DNA from: Victivallales bacterium
GTDB taxonomy: Bacteria > Verrucomicrobiota > Lentisphaeria > Oligosphaerales > Lenti-02
Assembly (NCBI GenBank): GCA_018648945.1
Contig: JABGQJ010000361.1
Span: 1 to 7,751, forward strand
Length of the DNA: 7,751 nt
Reading direction: 5' to 3'
The notes under the pieces are model-generated. The model did no database searches. It worked only from the letters and a program-made list of their open reading frames with translations, and was not told the origin of the DNA. This document shows positions 1 through 5,632 of this stretch, piece after piece. A program made the translations under genes and the position numbers. How positions within the stretch are numbered: the stretch's first letter is position 1; the number at the start of each line of letters is the position of its first letter.

Positions 1-710
1 AGATCGACAACCTGCAGGCGGCGCCCGAGTGGCTGGGGGTCAGCTCCTTCATGCCGCAGAAGGCCCACACCGGCGGCATGTTCGAGAACATCCGCATCGC
101 CTGCAACGAGATCATCGGCGACATGATGACCACGGTCGTCACCTACAAGGGCGAGTCGATCCAGGATGTCCTGCCGGTATACAAGTCGCCGCCGTACGTG
201 CTCAAAGGCTCACTGCAGGCACGCAAGGCCCTCGGTCTGTTCCGGAATGTGGTGGGCACGGCCCGGATCAACAAGGAGCGGATGGAGGAGATCGTCCGCA
301 ATGGCTACTCCGGTGCGCCGGATCTGGCGCTGCACATGATCCGCGAGCATGGCTACGGCGGCCGCCGAGCCCACCGTATCTGCTGCCACTTCGTGCGCAT
401 CGCCCGGGAACGTGGGATTCACCCCGCCGACACCACTGGTGCGTTGCTCGATGAAGCCGCTCGCATTGGCGCCGAGCCCGAGCCCCATCTCACCACCGAA
501 GTCGTGCACGATTGCATGACCTTCAGGCACTACTTCGAGACCCACAACAACCCGGGCGATGCCCACCCCGACCAAACCCGGCGCATGGTCGGCGAACGCC
601 GGGAAGCTCTCAACCCCCTCCGCGCCGCCCAAGCCGCCCGCCGCCAACGCATCGCCGATGGCCAAGCCCGTCTGGATGCCGCCATCGAGGCGATTCTGAA
701 CGAGCGATGA
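1..710 (+). CDS. Argininosuccinate lyase-like protein (fumarase/aspartase superfamily), C-terminal part
   Basis: The gene is cut by the left edge. The reading frame enters at base 3 and gives 235 visible residues before TGA at 708-710. The visible part begins just before the superfamily signature loop, which reads VSSFMPQKAHTGGMFENIR (visible residues 13-31). The paired Ser (14-15) and M-P-Q-K (17-20) match the argininosuccinate lyase (ASL) form of the GSSxMPxKxNP motif, where the second Ser is the catalytic residue of the family. Downstream come the expected long helices (about residues 35-110) and an ASL-like C-terminal domain containing NGYSGAPDLALHMIREHG. In known members the enzyme is a homotetramer that eliminates fumarate from a succinyl adduct. 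The usual K-x-N-P after MPQK is here K-A-H-T, so the substrate may not be argininosuccinate. The last 45 or so residues are Arg/Ala-rich and probably helical. The next gene follows after 70 nt on the same strand. Superfamily assignment is firm; the exact reaction is not. Confidence 0.8.
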   Translation, partial: IDNLQAAPEWLGVSSFMPQKAHTGGMFENIRIACNEIIGDMMTTVVTYKGESIQDVLPVYKSPPYVLKGSLQARKALGLFRNVVGTARINKERMEEIVRNGYSGAPDLALHMIREHGYGGRRAHRICCHFVRIARERGIHPADTTGALLDEAARIGAEPEPHLTTEVVHDCMTFRHYFETHNNPGDAHPDQTRRMVGERREALNPLRAAQAARRQRIADGQARLDAAIEAILNER

Positions 711-768
711 CCCCGCTTCGACCATCCGATTCGGCCGATCCTGACTGATTCGCCCGATTCCCGTCCCG

Positions 769-774
769 AAGGAG
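769..774 (+). promoter_or_regulatory. Ribosome binding site deciding a GTG start
   Basis: AAGGAG lies 6 nt before the GTG at 781. This is the reason for choosing GTG over the in-frame ATG at 799, which would cut into the signal peptide n-region and has no comparable purine-rich site at the right distance. Confidence 0.75.
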
Positions 775-780
775 ATTGAC

Positions 781-1932
781 GTGACCCAAACGCGCAATAT
801 GCTCGCCGTCTCAGCAGTGTTGCTAACCGCTCTCCTATCACAGGCAGCCCCCATGGAAAGTCCCATCTCCCCAAACCAGTTCACCACTGGCTCGGACAGC
901 GACCGGATTGAGGCGGCCATCGCCGAAGCGCTGAAGACCGGCGTCAACTGCGTGCAGATTCCCCGCATCAACCGCCAGACCGGCAAGCGCATGTGGCTGA
1001 TCGACCGGGCGATTCTCCTGCCTTCCGAGTTCACGTTGCAGCTCAACGACTGCTTCGTGCGACTCGCCCCCGGCGTGCAGGACAACATCATCAGCAACGC
1101 GGGTTCTCGCCAGGAGCCCATTGCAGGCAACAGGAACATCCACATCATCGGGCGTGGGTTACCAGTCCTCAGCGGCGGCGTCAGCGCCCACTACAAGCGC
1201 CCCGGCGACAGGAACGGCTGGCGCACGATCGGCATTCTCTTCTACGGCACGACCCACTTCACCATCGAGGGGCTCCAGATCCAGGAGCCGCACGCCTGGT
1301 CCATCTCCCTGGAGCATGGCTGCGCCCACGGTCGCATCGCCAACATCGACTTCCAGTGCTCGAACAAGTACCCCAATCAGGATGGCGTCGATCTGCGCAA
1401 GGGCTGTCACGACATCCTGATCGAGAACATCACCGGCGTCACCGGCGACGACACCATCGCCCTCACCGGGCTGCGCGGGCGCAAGCCCACCCCGGACCGG
1501 AAGCCCATGCAGATTGGCGGCTACGAACCCACCGAGAACGACGACATCTACAACGTCATCATCCGCAACGTGAAGACTCGCGTCTCCGGCGGTCACCACA
1601 TTGTCCGCCTCCTCAACCACGACGGAATCAAGCTGTACAACATATTCATCACCAACGTGATGGACACTTCCACCAGCAAGCAGAAACGCGCCAAGGCGGG
1701 CGTGAAGATCGGCGACCGCGGCTATTCCTCCATGGGGCTGAACCAGCTTGGCGAGACCTACAACATCTTCATCGACAACGTGGTCTCCCGCGCCCAGAAC
1801 GTTGTCCTCATTCAGGGCACACTCAAGAACGCCACCCTCCGCAACATCATCGGGCACGACGGCAACTCCCACCTCGTCCAGAAGGGCTCCATGCCCACCG
1901 AGAACGTCATCATCGACGCGCATCAGTTCTGA
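781..1932 (+). CDS. Exported right-handed beta-helix protein, GH28 (polygalacturonase)-like
   Basis: The product has 383 residues. The N-terminus looks like a Sec signal peptide: Arg5, a hydrophobic stretch at about 7-19, and a likely cut near Ser20-Gln21-Ala22-Ala23, so the protein should be periplasmic or secreted. The rest carries repeated short beta-strand turns (for example NIHIIGRG, DILIENITGV, NVIIRNVKT, YNIFIDNVV), typical of a pectin-lyase-fold beta-helix. Motifs in GH28 order are visible: NQDGVD at 199-204 (family NTD), GDD at 222-224 (family DD), GGHH at 270-273 (family GHG) and GVKIGDRG at 307-314 (family RIK region). In GH28 these Asp residues hydrolyse galacturonosyl or related glycosidic bonds. 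Between DD and the His there are about 25 more residues than in classical fungal enzymes. The gene converges on a sulfatase across a repeat array, which suits a polysaccharide-degradation role. The exact substrate is unknown, and a lyase or non-catalytic beta-helix remains possible. Confidence 0.8.
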   Translation: MTQTRNMLAVSAVLLTALLSQAAPMESPISPNQFTTGSDSDRIEAAIAEALKTGVNCVQIPRINRQTGKRMWLIDRAILLPSEFTLQLNDCFVRLAPGVQDNIISNAGSRQEPIAGNRNIHIIGRGLPVLSGGVSAHYKRPGDRNGWRTIGILFYGTTHFTIEGLQIQEPHAWSISLEHGCAHGRIANIDFQCSNKYPNQDGVDLRKGCHDILIENITGVTGDDTIALTGLRGRKPTPDRKPMQIGGYEPTENDDIYNVIIRNVKTRVSGGHHIVRLLNHDGIKLYNIFITNVMDTSTSKQKRAKAGVKIGDRGYSSMGLNQLGETYNIFIDNVVSRAQNVVLIQGTLKNATLRNIIGHDGNSHLVQKGSMPTENVIIDAHQF

Positions 1933-1941
1933 GGACCCAAC

Positions 1942-1970
1942 GTGGAAGCGGCGTCTCGCCGCTTGTCTTC
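1942..1970 (+). repeat. REP-like palindromic repeat, copy 1 (tail type A)
   Basis: GTGG (1942-1945) is followed at once by a perfect hairpin: AAGCGGCG (1946-1953), loop TCT, CGCCGCTT (1957-1964), then GTCTTC. It begins 9 nt after the stop codon of the beta-helix gene. A GTGG/GTAG tetranucleotide at the 5' foot of a small palindrome is the known layout of REP elements mobilised by RAYT (TnpA-REP) transposases. No RAYT gene is in the window. The hairpin may also help terminate transcription of the upstream gene, though only a pyrimidine tract and no clear T-run follows. Confidence 0.85.
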
Positions 1971-1992
1971 CTGTCTCTTCGGACGGACGAGA

Positions 1993-2021
1993 GTGGAAGC
2001 GGCGTCTCGCCGCTTGTCTTC
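1993..2021 (+). repeat. REP-like palindromic repeat, copy 2 (tail type A)
   Basis: This copy is identical over 29 bp to the one starting at 1942 and lies 51 bp downstream in the same orientation: GTGG at 1993-1996, stem arms 1997-2004 and 2008-2015 around TCT, tail GTCTTC. Unlike copy 1 it is preceded by AGA, as are the two inverted copies. Confidence 0.85.
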
Positions 2022-2086
2022 TCTTCCTTGCCTCGAACGGCCCAGGGGCTGCAATCGCCAGGGAAGTCTCCAGAATAGCGCAGCCA

Positions 2087-2125
2087 GGAAAGGGGGACCA
2101 AGCGGCGAGACGCCGCTTCCACTCT
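2087..2125 (-). repeat. REP-like palindromic repeat, copy 3 (inverted, tail type B)
   Basis: Read on the minus strand this gives AGAGTGG and the same hairpin arms (2118-2111 and 2107-2100 around TCT), followed by a different tail, GGTCCCCCTTTCC. It lies in inverted orientation to the copies at 1942 and 1993. Confidence 0.85.
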
Positions 2126-2149
2126 GTGGGAGGCCCAAAGACACAGTTG

Positions 2150-2187
2150 GGAAAGGGGACCAAGCGGCGAGACGCCGCTTCCACTCT
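2150..2187 (-). repeat. REP-like palindromic repeat, copy 4 (inverted, tail type B)
   Basis: This copy matches the unit at 2087-2125, including its tail, except for one G fewer in the G-run. Hairpin arms are at 2180-2173 and 2169-2162, and the GTGG head is at 2184-2181. Its outer edge is only 2 nt from the sulfatase stop codon (2190-2192), so the palindrome falls directly in the 3' end of that transcript and could act as a terminator or 3'-end stabiliser. Confidence 0.85.
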
Positions 2188-2189
2188 CG

Positions 2190-3542
2190 CTACGGCAGCT
2201 CGGGCAAGGCGAAGGCGTCGCCGGTAGTCTCCAGCCACTCCGCGAGCCGGGCCTGGAGCCGGCGGCGGGGTCTGGCGAAGCGCCCATCGAGGGCGAGATT
2301 GGTGGTTTCGTAGGGGTCTTCGTTGAGATTGAAGAGAAGCCAGGGCTGGCCCTCGAGCACGGCGTACTTCCAGCCGTCGCGGGTAACGATGCCACGCCAG
2401 GGACGCTCGCGATCACTGGCGAAGCGGTTGGTCCAGCCGGGGTCGACGAGCTGCAAGAGAGCGGAGTCGGGCACGGGCGTCTCGGGTCGGTCGGGACGCC
2501 AGCACCAGGAGTAGTCGGTGCCGCGCATCCAGTCCGGGGCATCGATGCCGCAGAGCCCAAGAGTGGTGACCGGCAGATCCACGTGGTTGAGCAGGGAGGG
2601 GCCGTCGCAGTTGGCGCGGAGACGGAAACGGTCGGAGGCGGTGCCGACGAGGAGCGGGATGCGGATGGACTCCTCGTAGGGGACGCATTTGAGGATGAGC
2701 CCGTGGGAGCCATGCATATCGCCGTGGTCGGAGAGGAAGACGAGGATGGTGCTGTCCGCCAGGCCGCCCTTCCGGAGCGCGGCAAGCACCCGTCCCACGT
2801 TCCAGTCCAGATTCTCGATCATGGAATAGTAGGGGGCGAGATCCCGGCGGGCGGCGTCCTGCACGCGCGCCACCGGTGGCACATTGGGGCGAAGCTGGAT
2901 GTCCTCGGGCCGGTGCCGCGCCAGCCATTCGGGCGGGGCCACGTAGGGGGAATGGGGCGGCTGGACCGAAAGCACCGCGAAGAAGGGCCGGTCGGGATCC
3001 TGCGCGCGGCCATCGAGGTAGGTGAGGAGTCGATTCGTGATCTCGTCGGTCTCGTACCCCGGCAACTGCTCGTGCGGGATCTCTTTCCCGTCCGCATCGT
3101 GGCCGTGCAGCCAGGAGTCATACTGGGCGTTGTTGTTCTCGTAGCCCAGCCAGACATCGAAGCCGCCCCGCCGCTCGCGGCGAACGGGCTGGAACGCCGG
3201 ACGCTGGCCAGGCTCACGATTGCGGTCGCCATCCACATGCCACTTGCCAAAGTAGGCGGTGTCATAGCCATTCCCCCGCAGCGGATCGGTGAGCATGGGC
3301 GTGGCATCGGGAATGGGCACGTCATGCCCAGGCACGCATTCGTGGGGCCAGCGACTGGCCAGCATGGACGCCCGGAAGGGAGAACACAGCGGACACCCCG
3401 CAATCCCCGTTAGCGGCGTGTCGGTGAGACTGTCCAGATGGGGGGTCGCCAACTGCTCGTTGCCCAGGCAACCCACCGCCTGCGCCCGGTGCTGGTCGCC
3501 GAGAATCCAGATGATGTTCGGCCGGTCGGGAAAATGGTCCAT
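2190..3542 (-). CDS. Formylglycine-dependent sulfatase (S1 family, alkaline-phosphatase fold)
   Basis: The product has 450 residues, a usual length for the family, and hydrolyses a sulfate ester, probably on a carbohydrate. The start is ATG at 3542-3540 with AGAGG 5 nt upstream; the N-terminus RPNIIWILGDQHR is where sulfatases normally begin. The open frame runs further upstream, but only as a shadow of the neighbouring gene. Active-site features: Asp16-Gln17 (metal ligand; many relatives have DD), CSPFR at 53-57 matching the C-x-P-x-R motif in which Cys becomes formylglycine, GKWH at 99-102, PHSP at 196-199 with His197, SDHGDMHG at 271-278 (Asp272, His273) and Lys285 before PYEES. All key residues appear intact. 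No signal peptide is visible, so the protein may be cytoplasmic, acting on imported oligosaccharides, and would need maturation there. It starts 32 nt after the TOPRIM-like gene on the same strand and converges on the beta-helix gene. The substrate cannot be named; phosphodiesterase side activity is possible in this fold. Confidence 0.93.
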   Translation of the reverse strand: MDHFPDRPNIIWILGDQHRAQAVGCLGNEQLATPHLDSLTDTPLTGIAGCPLCSPFRASMLASRWPHECVPGHDVPIPDATPMLTDPLRGNGYDTAYFGKWHVDGDRNREPGQRPAFQPVRRERRGGFDVWLGYENNNAQYDSWLHGHDADGKEIPHEQLPGYETDEITNRLLTYLDGRAQDPDRPFFAVLSVQPPHSPYVAPPEWLARHRPEDIQLRPNVPPVARVQDAARRDLAPYYSMIENLDWNVGRVLAALRKGGLADSTILVFLSDHGDMHGSHGLILKCVPYEESIRIPLLVGTASDRFRLRANCDGPSLLNHVDLPVTTLGLCGIDAPDWMRGTDYSWCWRPDRPETPVPDSALLQLVDPGWTNRFASDRERPWRGIVTRDGWKYAVLEGQPWLLFNLNEDPYETTNLALDGRFARPRRRLQARLAEWLETTGDAFALPELP

Positions 3543-3574
3543 GGTATCCTCTGCGCTCAGCAAGCTCCGTGCGC

Positions 3575-4243
3575 TCAGCCAGTATGCCAAGGCAGGGCTG
3601 GAGGGTACACAGCACCCGCCGCGGCCAGGTTCTCGCCCAGGAACCGGAGTGCCCTCTCCAATGTCCCGAAGCATGGGAGACCGGATTCCCGCAACAGCGT
3701 GAAGTCGAGCATCCGTGTGAGCGGCAGCTGGTCGAGTGTCGGCTTGTAGCTCCGCCCCGAAGGAAGCTGACGTGAGAGCCATTCCTTCACACCTCGCGTG
3801 GCTTCTGGATCGCCCGGGTAGGCGACGTTCGCAGCGAATCCGCTCCTCACATGCCCTCGGTCGTCGGACCAATCCCTGCCCACAATGCTCGGCAAGGACG
3901 GCAGAAAGAGCGCTTCGTATTCCTTGTGGAACAGCGTCACTGCAGTCGGGAATGGCAACTTCTCCTCCCTGACCCAACCCGCTGCCTCCGGTCCCCGGAA
4001 TCTCGGGCAGTCGTCATCACCGACGTCTGCGTCGCGGACGATGAGCAGCATGTCCGCATCCCCCTTCGCCCGGACTAGGTTGCAGACTTTGCGGAGTTTG
4101 TCTTCGCGATGGAGGCCGGCCTGGCGAATGGGAGGAGCCCAGTGTGCATACGGCAGGCCGATATCCTGCCATAGGCGCGTGAGCAGGTTCTGTACTGCGT
4201 CCGTCTCCCCGTGTCCCTCGACCACAACGTACCCTCGTCGCAT
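3575..4243 (-). CDS. TOPRIM-like small protein (DUF4276-like), partner of the AAA ATPase
   Basis: The product has 222 residues. The N-terminus reads a hydrophobic strand followed by VVEGHGETDAV (7-17), resembling the first TOPRIM motif with Glu9 and Glu13. A second strand ends in LLIVRDADVGDDD (66-78), giving the D-x-D (Asp71, Asp73) metal-binding motif. HKEYEALFL (106-114) and SYKPTLDQ (165-172) follow, which I associate with DUF4276 proteins found beside SMC-like ATPases. TOPRIM folds bind divalent metals and in related systems act as nucleases (OLD, Gabija, PARIS). The start is ATG at 4243-4241, with a strong GGAGGAG (4256-4250) inside the end of the ATPase gene; the ATPase stop codon sits in the spacer, 3 nt before this ATG. 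Such spacing indicates translational coupling and a shared complex. A nuclease role is inferred from motifs and context. The DUF name is from memory and needs a profile search. Confidence 0.78.
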   Translation of the reverse strand: MRRGYVVVEGHGETDAVQNLLTRLWQDIGLPYAHWAPPIRQAGLHREDKLRKVCNLVRAKGDADMLLIVRDADVGDDDCPRFRGPEAAGWVREEKLPFPTAVTLFHKEYEALFLPSLPSIVGRDWSDDRGHVRSGFAANVAYPGDPEATRGVKEWLSRQLPSGRSYKPTLDQLPLTRMLDFTLLRESGLPCFGTLERALRFLGENLAAAGAVYPPALPWHTG

Positions 4244-4246
4244 TCT

Positions 4247-5404
4247 CTACTCCTCCGCGACTTCCAAGACGCTCTTCTCAGCTGGCTGGAGCCCCTCTGT
4301 TCTTGCCACCTCCCCGAGGGTGGCCAAGCGCTGCTTGACTGCACGCACCTGGCTGGCGTGCAGCTCGCTCACCTCCGTTGCGCCTTCCGACCGGGTCACC
4401 ACACGGACACAGTCCGGGTCGATCAGGTCCAGCAACTCCGACGAGTGCGTGGTGATCAACACCTGTGTTCTCCACGACGCCTCGTAAAGGAAGTCGTGAA
4501 TCAGGCGGATCGCGCCGACGTGAACGGTCAGTTCCGGCTCCTCGATCCCCACGAGCCTTGGCGCAGGATTCTGGAGCAAGGCTGTCAGGATCCCTGCCAC
4601 GCGCAACGTACCATCGGATTCCTGGTCGGCATCGAACCATTTGGGCCTTCTAGTCCCAGCTCTTCCGTCCTTTGACTGCGGCTGATGCTGGAACTCGGCA
4701 CTGAGGAAACTGGCCACCGGCTGGACCCGCATGCTCGTGATGTCACCGGTCAGTTTGCCGAGAGCAGCAAGCATCTCTCCTCTTCCACTCTCGCCCAAAT
4801 CCCTCAGCGCAGTTGCCCAATTCTCCCCATGGCGTTTCATGGGAATGACGGGGTCGTGCTTCTGGGGTATGCGTAGGGTATCCGGGAAGATCGAGTAGAC
4901 CTCCACATCTCGCAGGCATTCCGCCAGGGGGGCAAATCGCTCGTCGCCGGCCACCCCAATGAGAGACAGTGAGGTGGGAGAGACCTTTGGGCTCAGGTTC
5001 TTGGGGCCATGCCATTCCCCATTCTCCACGGTGAACTCGTATCCGGTCGCAAGCTGGTCCGTACGCTCGACCCACGCATGTTCCCGCTTCACCCGATACT
5101 CCTCGGATCGGTCCCCCGTCAACTCGAACTCGTAGCCACCATCGAACCCATCCTCATTCACGCGAAGCGAGATCCGCAGATTGAAGGGTCGTCCGGAACT
5201 CCATCGGCGCACCGCCTTGATTCCGTGGCGACTGGTGATGGCCGAATCCAACCCAACCCGGAGGGCCTCCGACACGAAACGGAAGACATCCGCGATGTTG
5301 CTCTTGCCAGAACCATTCTGACCAACCAGAGCAGTGAGGCGCCCCAGCTTGAGCCGGACATCCCTTAGGCTGCGGTAGTTCGACACCTCCAGTTGGGTGA
5401 TCAT
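4247..5404 (-). CDS. SMC/ABC-like AAA ATPase (AAA_15/AAA_21 type, OLD/RecF-like)
   Basis: The product has 385 residues. It opens with MITQLEVSNYRSLRDVRL, the standard N-terminal strand pair of RecF/OLD-like ATPases. Walker A is GQNGSGKSN (28-36, Lys34), the ABC-type signature region is QESDGTLR (261-268), Walker B is LVGIEEPEL (284-292) and the switch His lies in TTHSSELLD (318-326). The middle (about 60-250) is the variable lid/arm region. The C-terminal end is short and carries no TOPRIM domain; that function seems to be supplied by the next gene. The start is ATG at 5404-5402 with GGAGG (5416-5412) 7 nt upstream; a longer frame exists but lacks this site and the family N-terminus. Proteins of this type pair with nuclease or effector genes in phage defence (OLD, Gabija GajA, PARIS AriA, RloA-like), binding DNA or sensing phage proteins through ATP-driven dimerisation. 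The ATPase call is firm; the defence role is inference from the pairing. Confidence 0.9.
   Translation of the reverse strand: MITQLEVSNYRSLRDVRLKLGRLTALVGQNGSGKSNIADVFRFVSEALRVGLDSAITSRHGIKAVRRWSSGRPFNLRISLRVNEDGFDGGYEFELTGDRSEEYRVKREHAWVERTDQLATGYEFTVENGEWHGPKNLSPKVSPTSLSLIGVAGDERFAPLAECLRDVEVYSIFPDTLRIPQKHDPVIPMKRHGENWATALRDLGESGRGEMLAALGKLTGDITSMRVQPVASFLSAEFQHQPQSKDGRAGTRRPKWFDADQESDGTLRVAGILTALLQNPAPRLVGIEEPELTVHVGAIRLIHDFLYEASWRTQVLITTHSSELLDLIDPDCVRVVTRSEGATEVSELHASQVRAVKQRLATLGEVARTEGLQPAEKSVLEVAEE
4250..4256 (-). promoter_or_regulatory. Ribosome binding site of the TOPRIM-like gene, inside the ATPase gene
   Basis: GGAGGAG on the minus strand lies 6 nt before the ATG at 4243 and within the last codons of the ATPase. 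The ATPase TAG (4249-4247) lies between this site and the start codon, so ribosomes ending on the ATPase can restart on the partner gene. Confidence 0.8.
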
Positions 5405-5460
5405 CGGGATGCCTCCGGGGGGATCATATCGTCGTCTCGCCACTTGGGCAAGAGTCCATG

Positions 5461-5494
5461 GTTGCTGGCGTGCTGGCCACGAACAGCACGCAAC
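5461..5494. promoter_or_regulatory. Inverted repeat in the leader of the ATPase operon (operator or hairpin)
   Basis: GCGTGCTG (5468-5475) and CAGCACGC (5484-5491) are perfect inverted arms around an 8-nt loop. An outer GTTGC (5461-5465) also matches GCAAC (5490-5494). It falls between the candidate minus-strand promoter and the ATPase start, about 57 nt before the ATG, so it could be a repressor site or an RNA hairpin in the leader. Confidence 0.45.
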
Positions 5495-5507
5495 CCGTCT
5501 CACTCCG

Positions 5508-5536
5508 ACACTATTCTACCTGTGTCCGACAGTCAA
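5508..5536 (-). promoter_or_regulatory. Candidate sigma-70-type promoter of the ATPase operon
   Basis: On the minus strand TTGACT (5536-5531) matches the -35 consensus at five of six positions. A 17-nt spacer leads to TAGTGT (5513-5508), a weak -10. A 5-bp dyad, GACAC (5507-5511) and GTGTC (5522-5526), overlaps the -10 and spacer and could be a repressor site. Predicted by eye only. Confidence 0.4.
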
Positions 5537-5569
5537 GCGGGAGCAGGATTCCATCTGGGCACCGGAACG

Positions 5570-5597
5570 TTGCATTGGCGCTCCTCCCGACTATGGT
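5570..5597 (+). promoter_or_regulatory. Candidate promoter of dapF
   Basis: TTGCAT (5570-5575) and TATGGT (5592-5597) are separated by 16 nt, and the start codon of dapF follows about 35 nt after the -10. The match is modest. The region is divergent with the ATPase operon, so the two promoters lie back to back. Confidence 0.35.
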
Positions 5598-5632
5598 TTG
5601 TCGATCAATACACAACCACAGAGAACAGTACG

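Noticed and set aside
210..1148. Long minus-strand open frame of 312 codons
   Set aside because: It runs antisense across the lyase-like gene, the gap and the start of the beta-helix gene; high GC favours long shadow frames, and the plus-strand genes have clear family motifs.
993..2078. Long plus-strand open frame of 361 codons
   Set aside because: It is an offset frame inside the beta-helix gene, rich in His, Arg and Pro, without any recognisable motif, and it continues into the repeat array.
1942..2187. Four regularly repeated 19-29 bp units that could suggest a CRISPR array
   Set aside because: The copies are in two opposite orientations with uneven spacing, each is a strong palindrome with a GTGG foot, and there are no cas genes.
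1159..2238. Minus-strand open frame of 359 codons covering the repeats and the beta-helix gene
   Set aside because: It is a shadow of the beta-helix gene; its start part is made of translated repeats.
2583..3413. Plus-strand open frame of 276 codons
   Set aside because: It is antisense to the sulfatase, whose active-site residues are all intact.
3543..3977. 145-residue N-terminal extension of the sulfatase
   Set aside because: It overlaps the TOPRIM-like gene in another frame, has no family similarity, and a good ribosome site precedes the ATG at 3542.
4782..4794. 13-nt match to the edge of the REP-like repeat (CTTCCACTCTCGC)
   Set aside because: It lacks the palindrome and lies within the ATPase coding frame, so it is probably chance.
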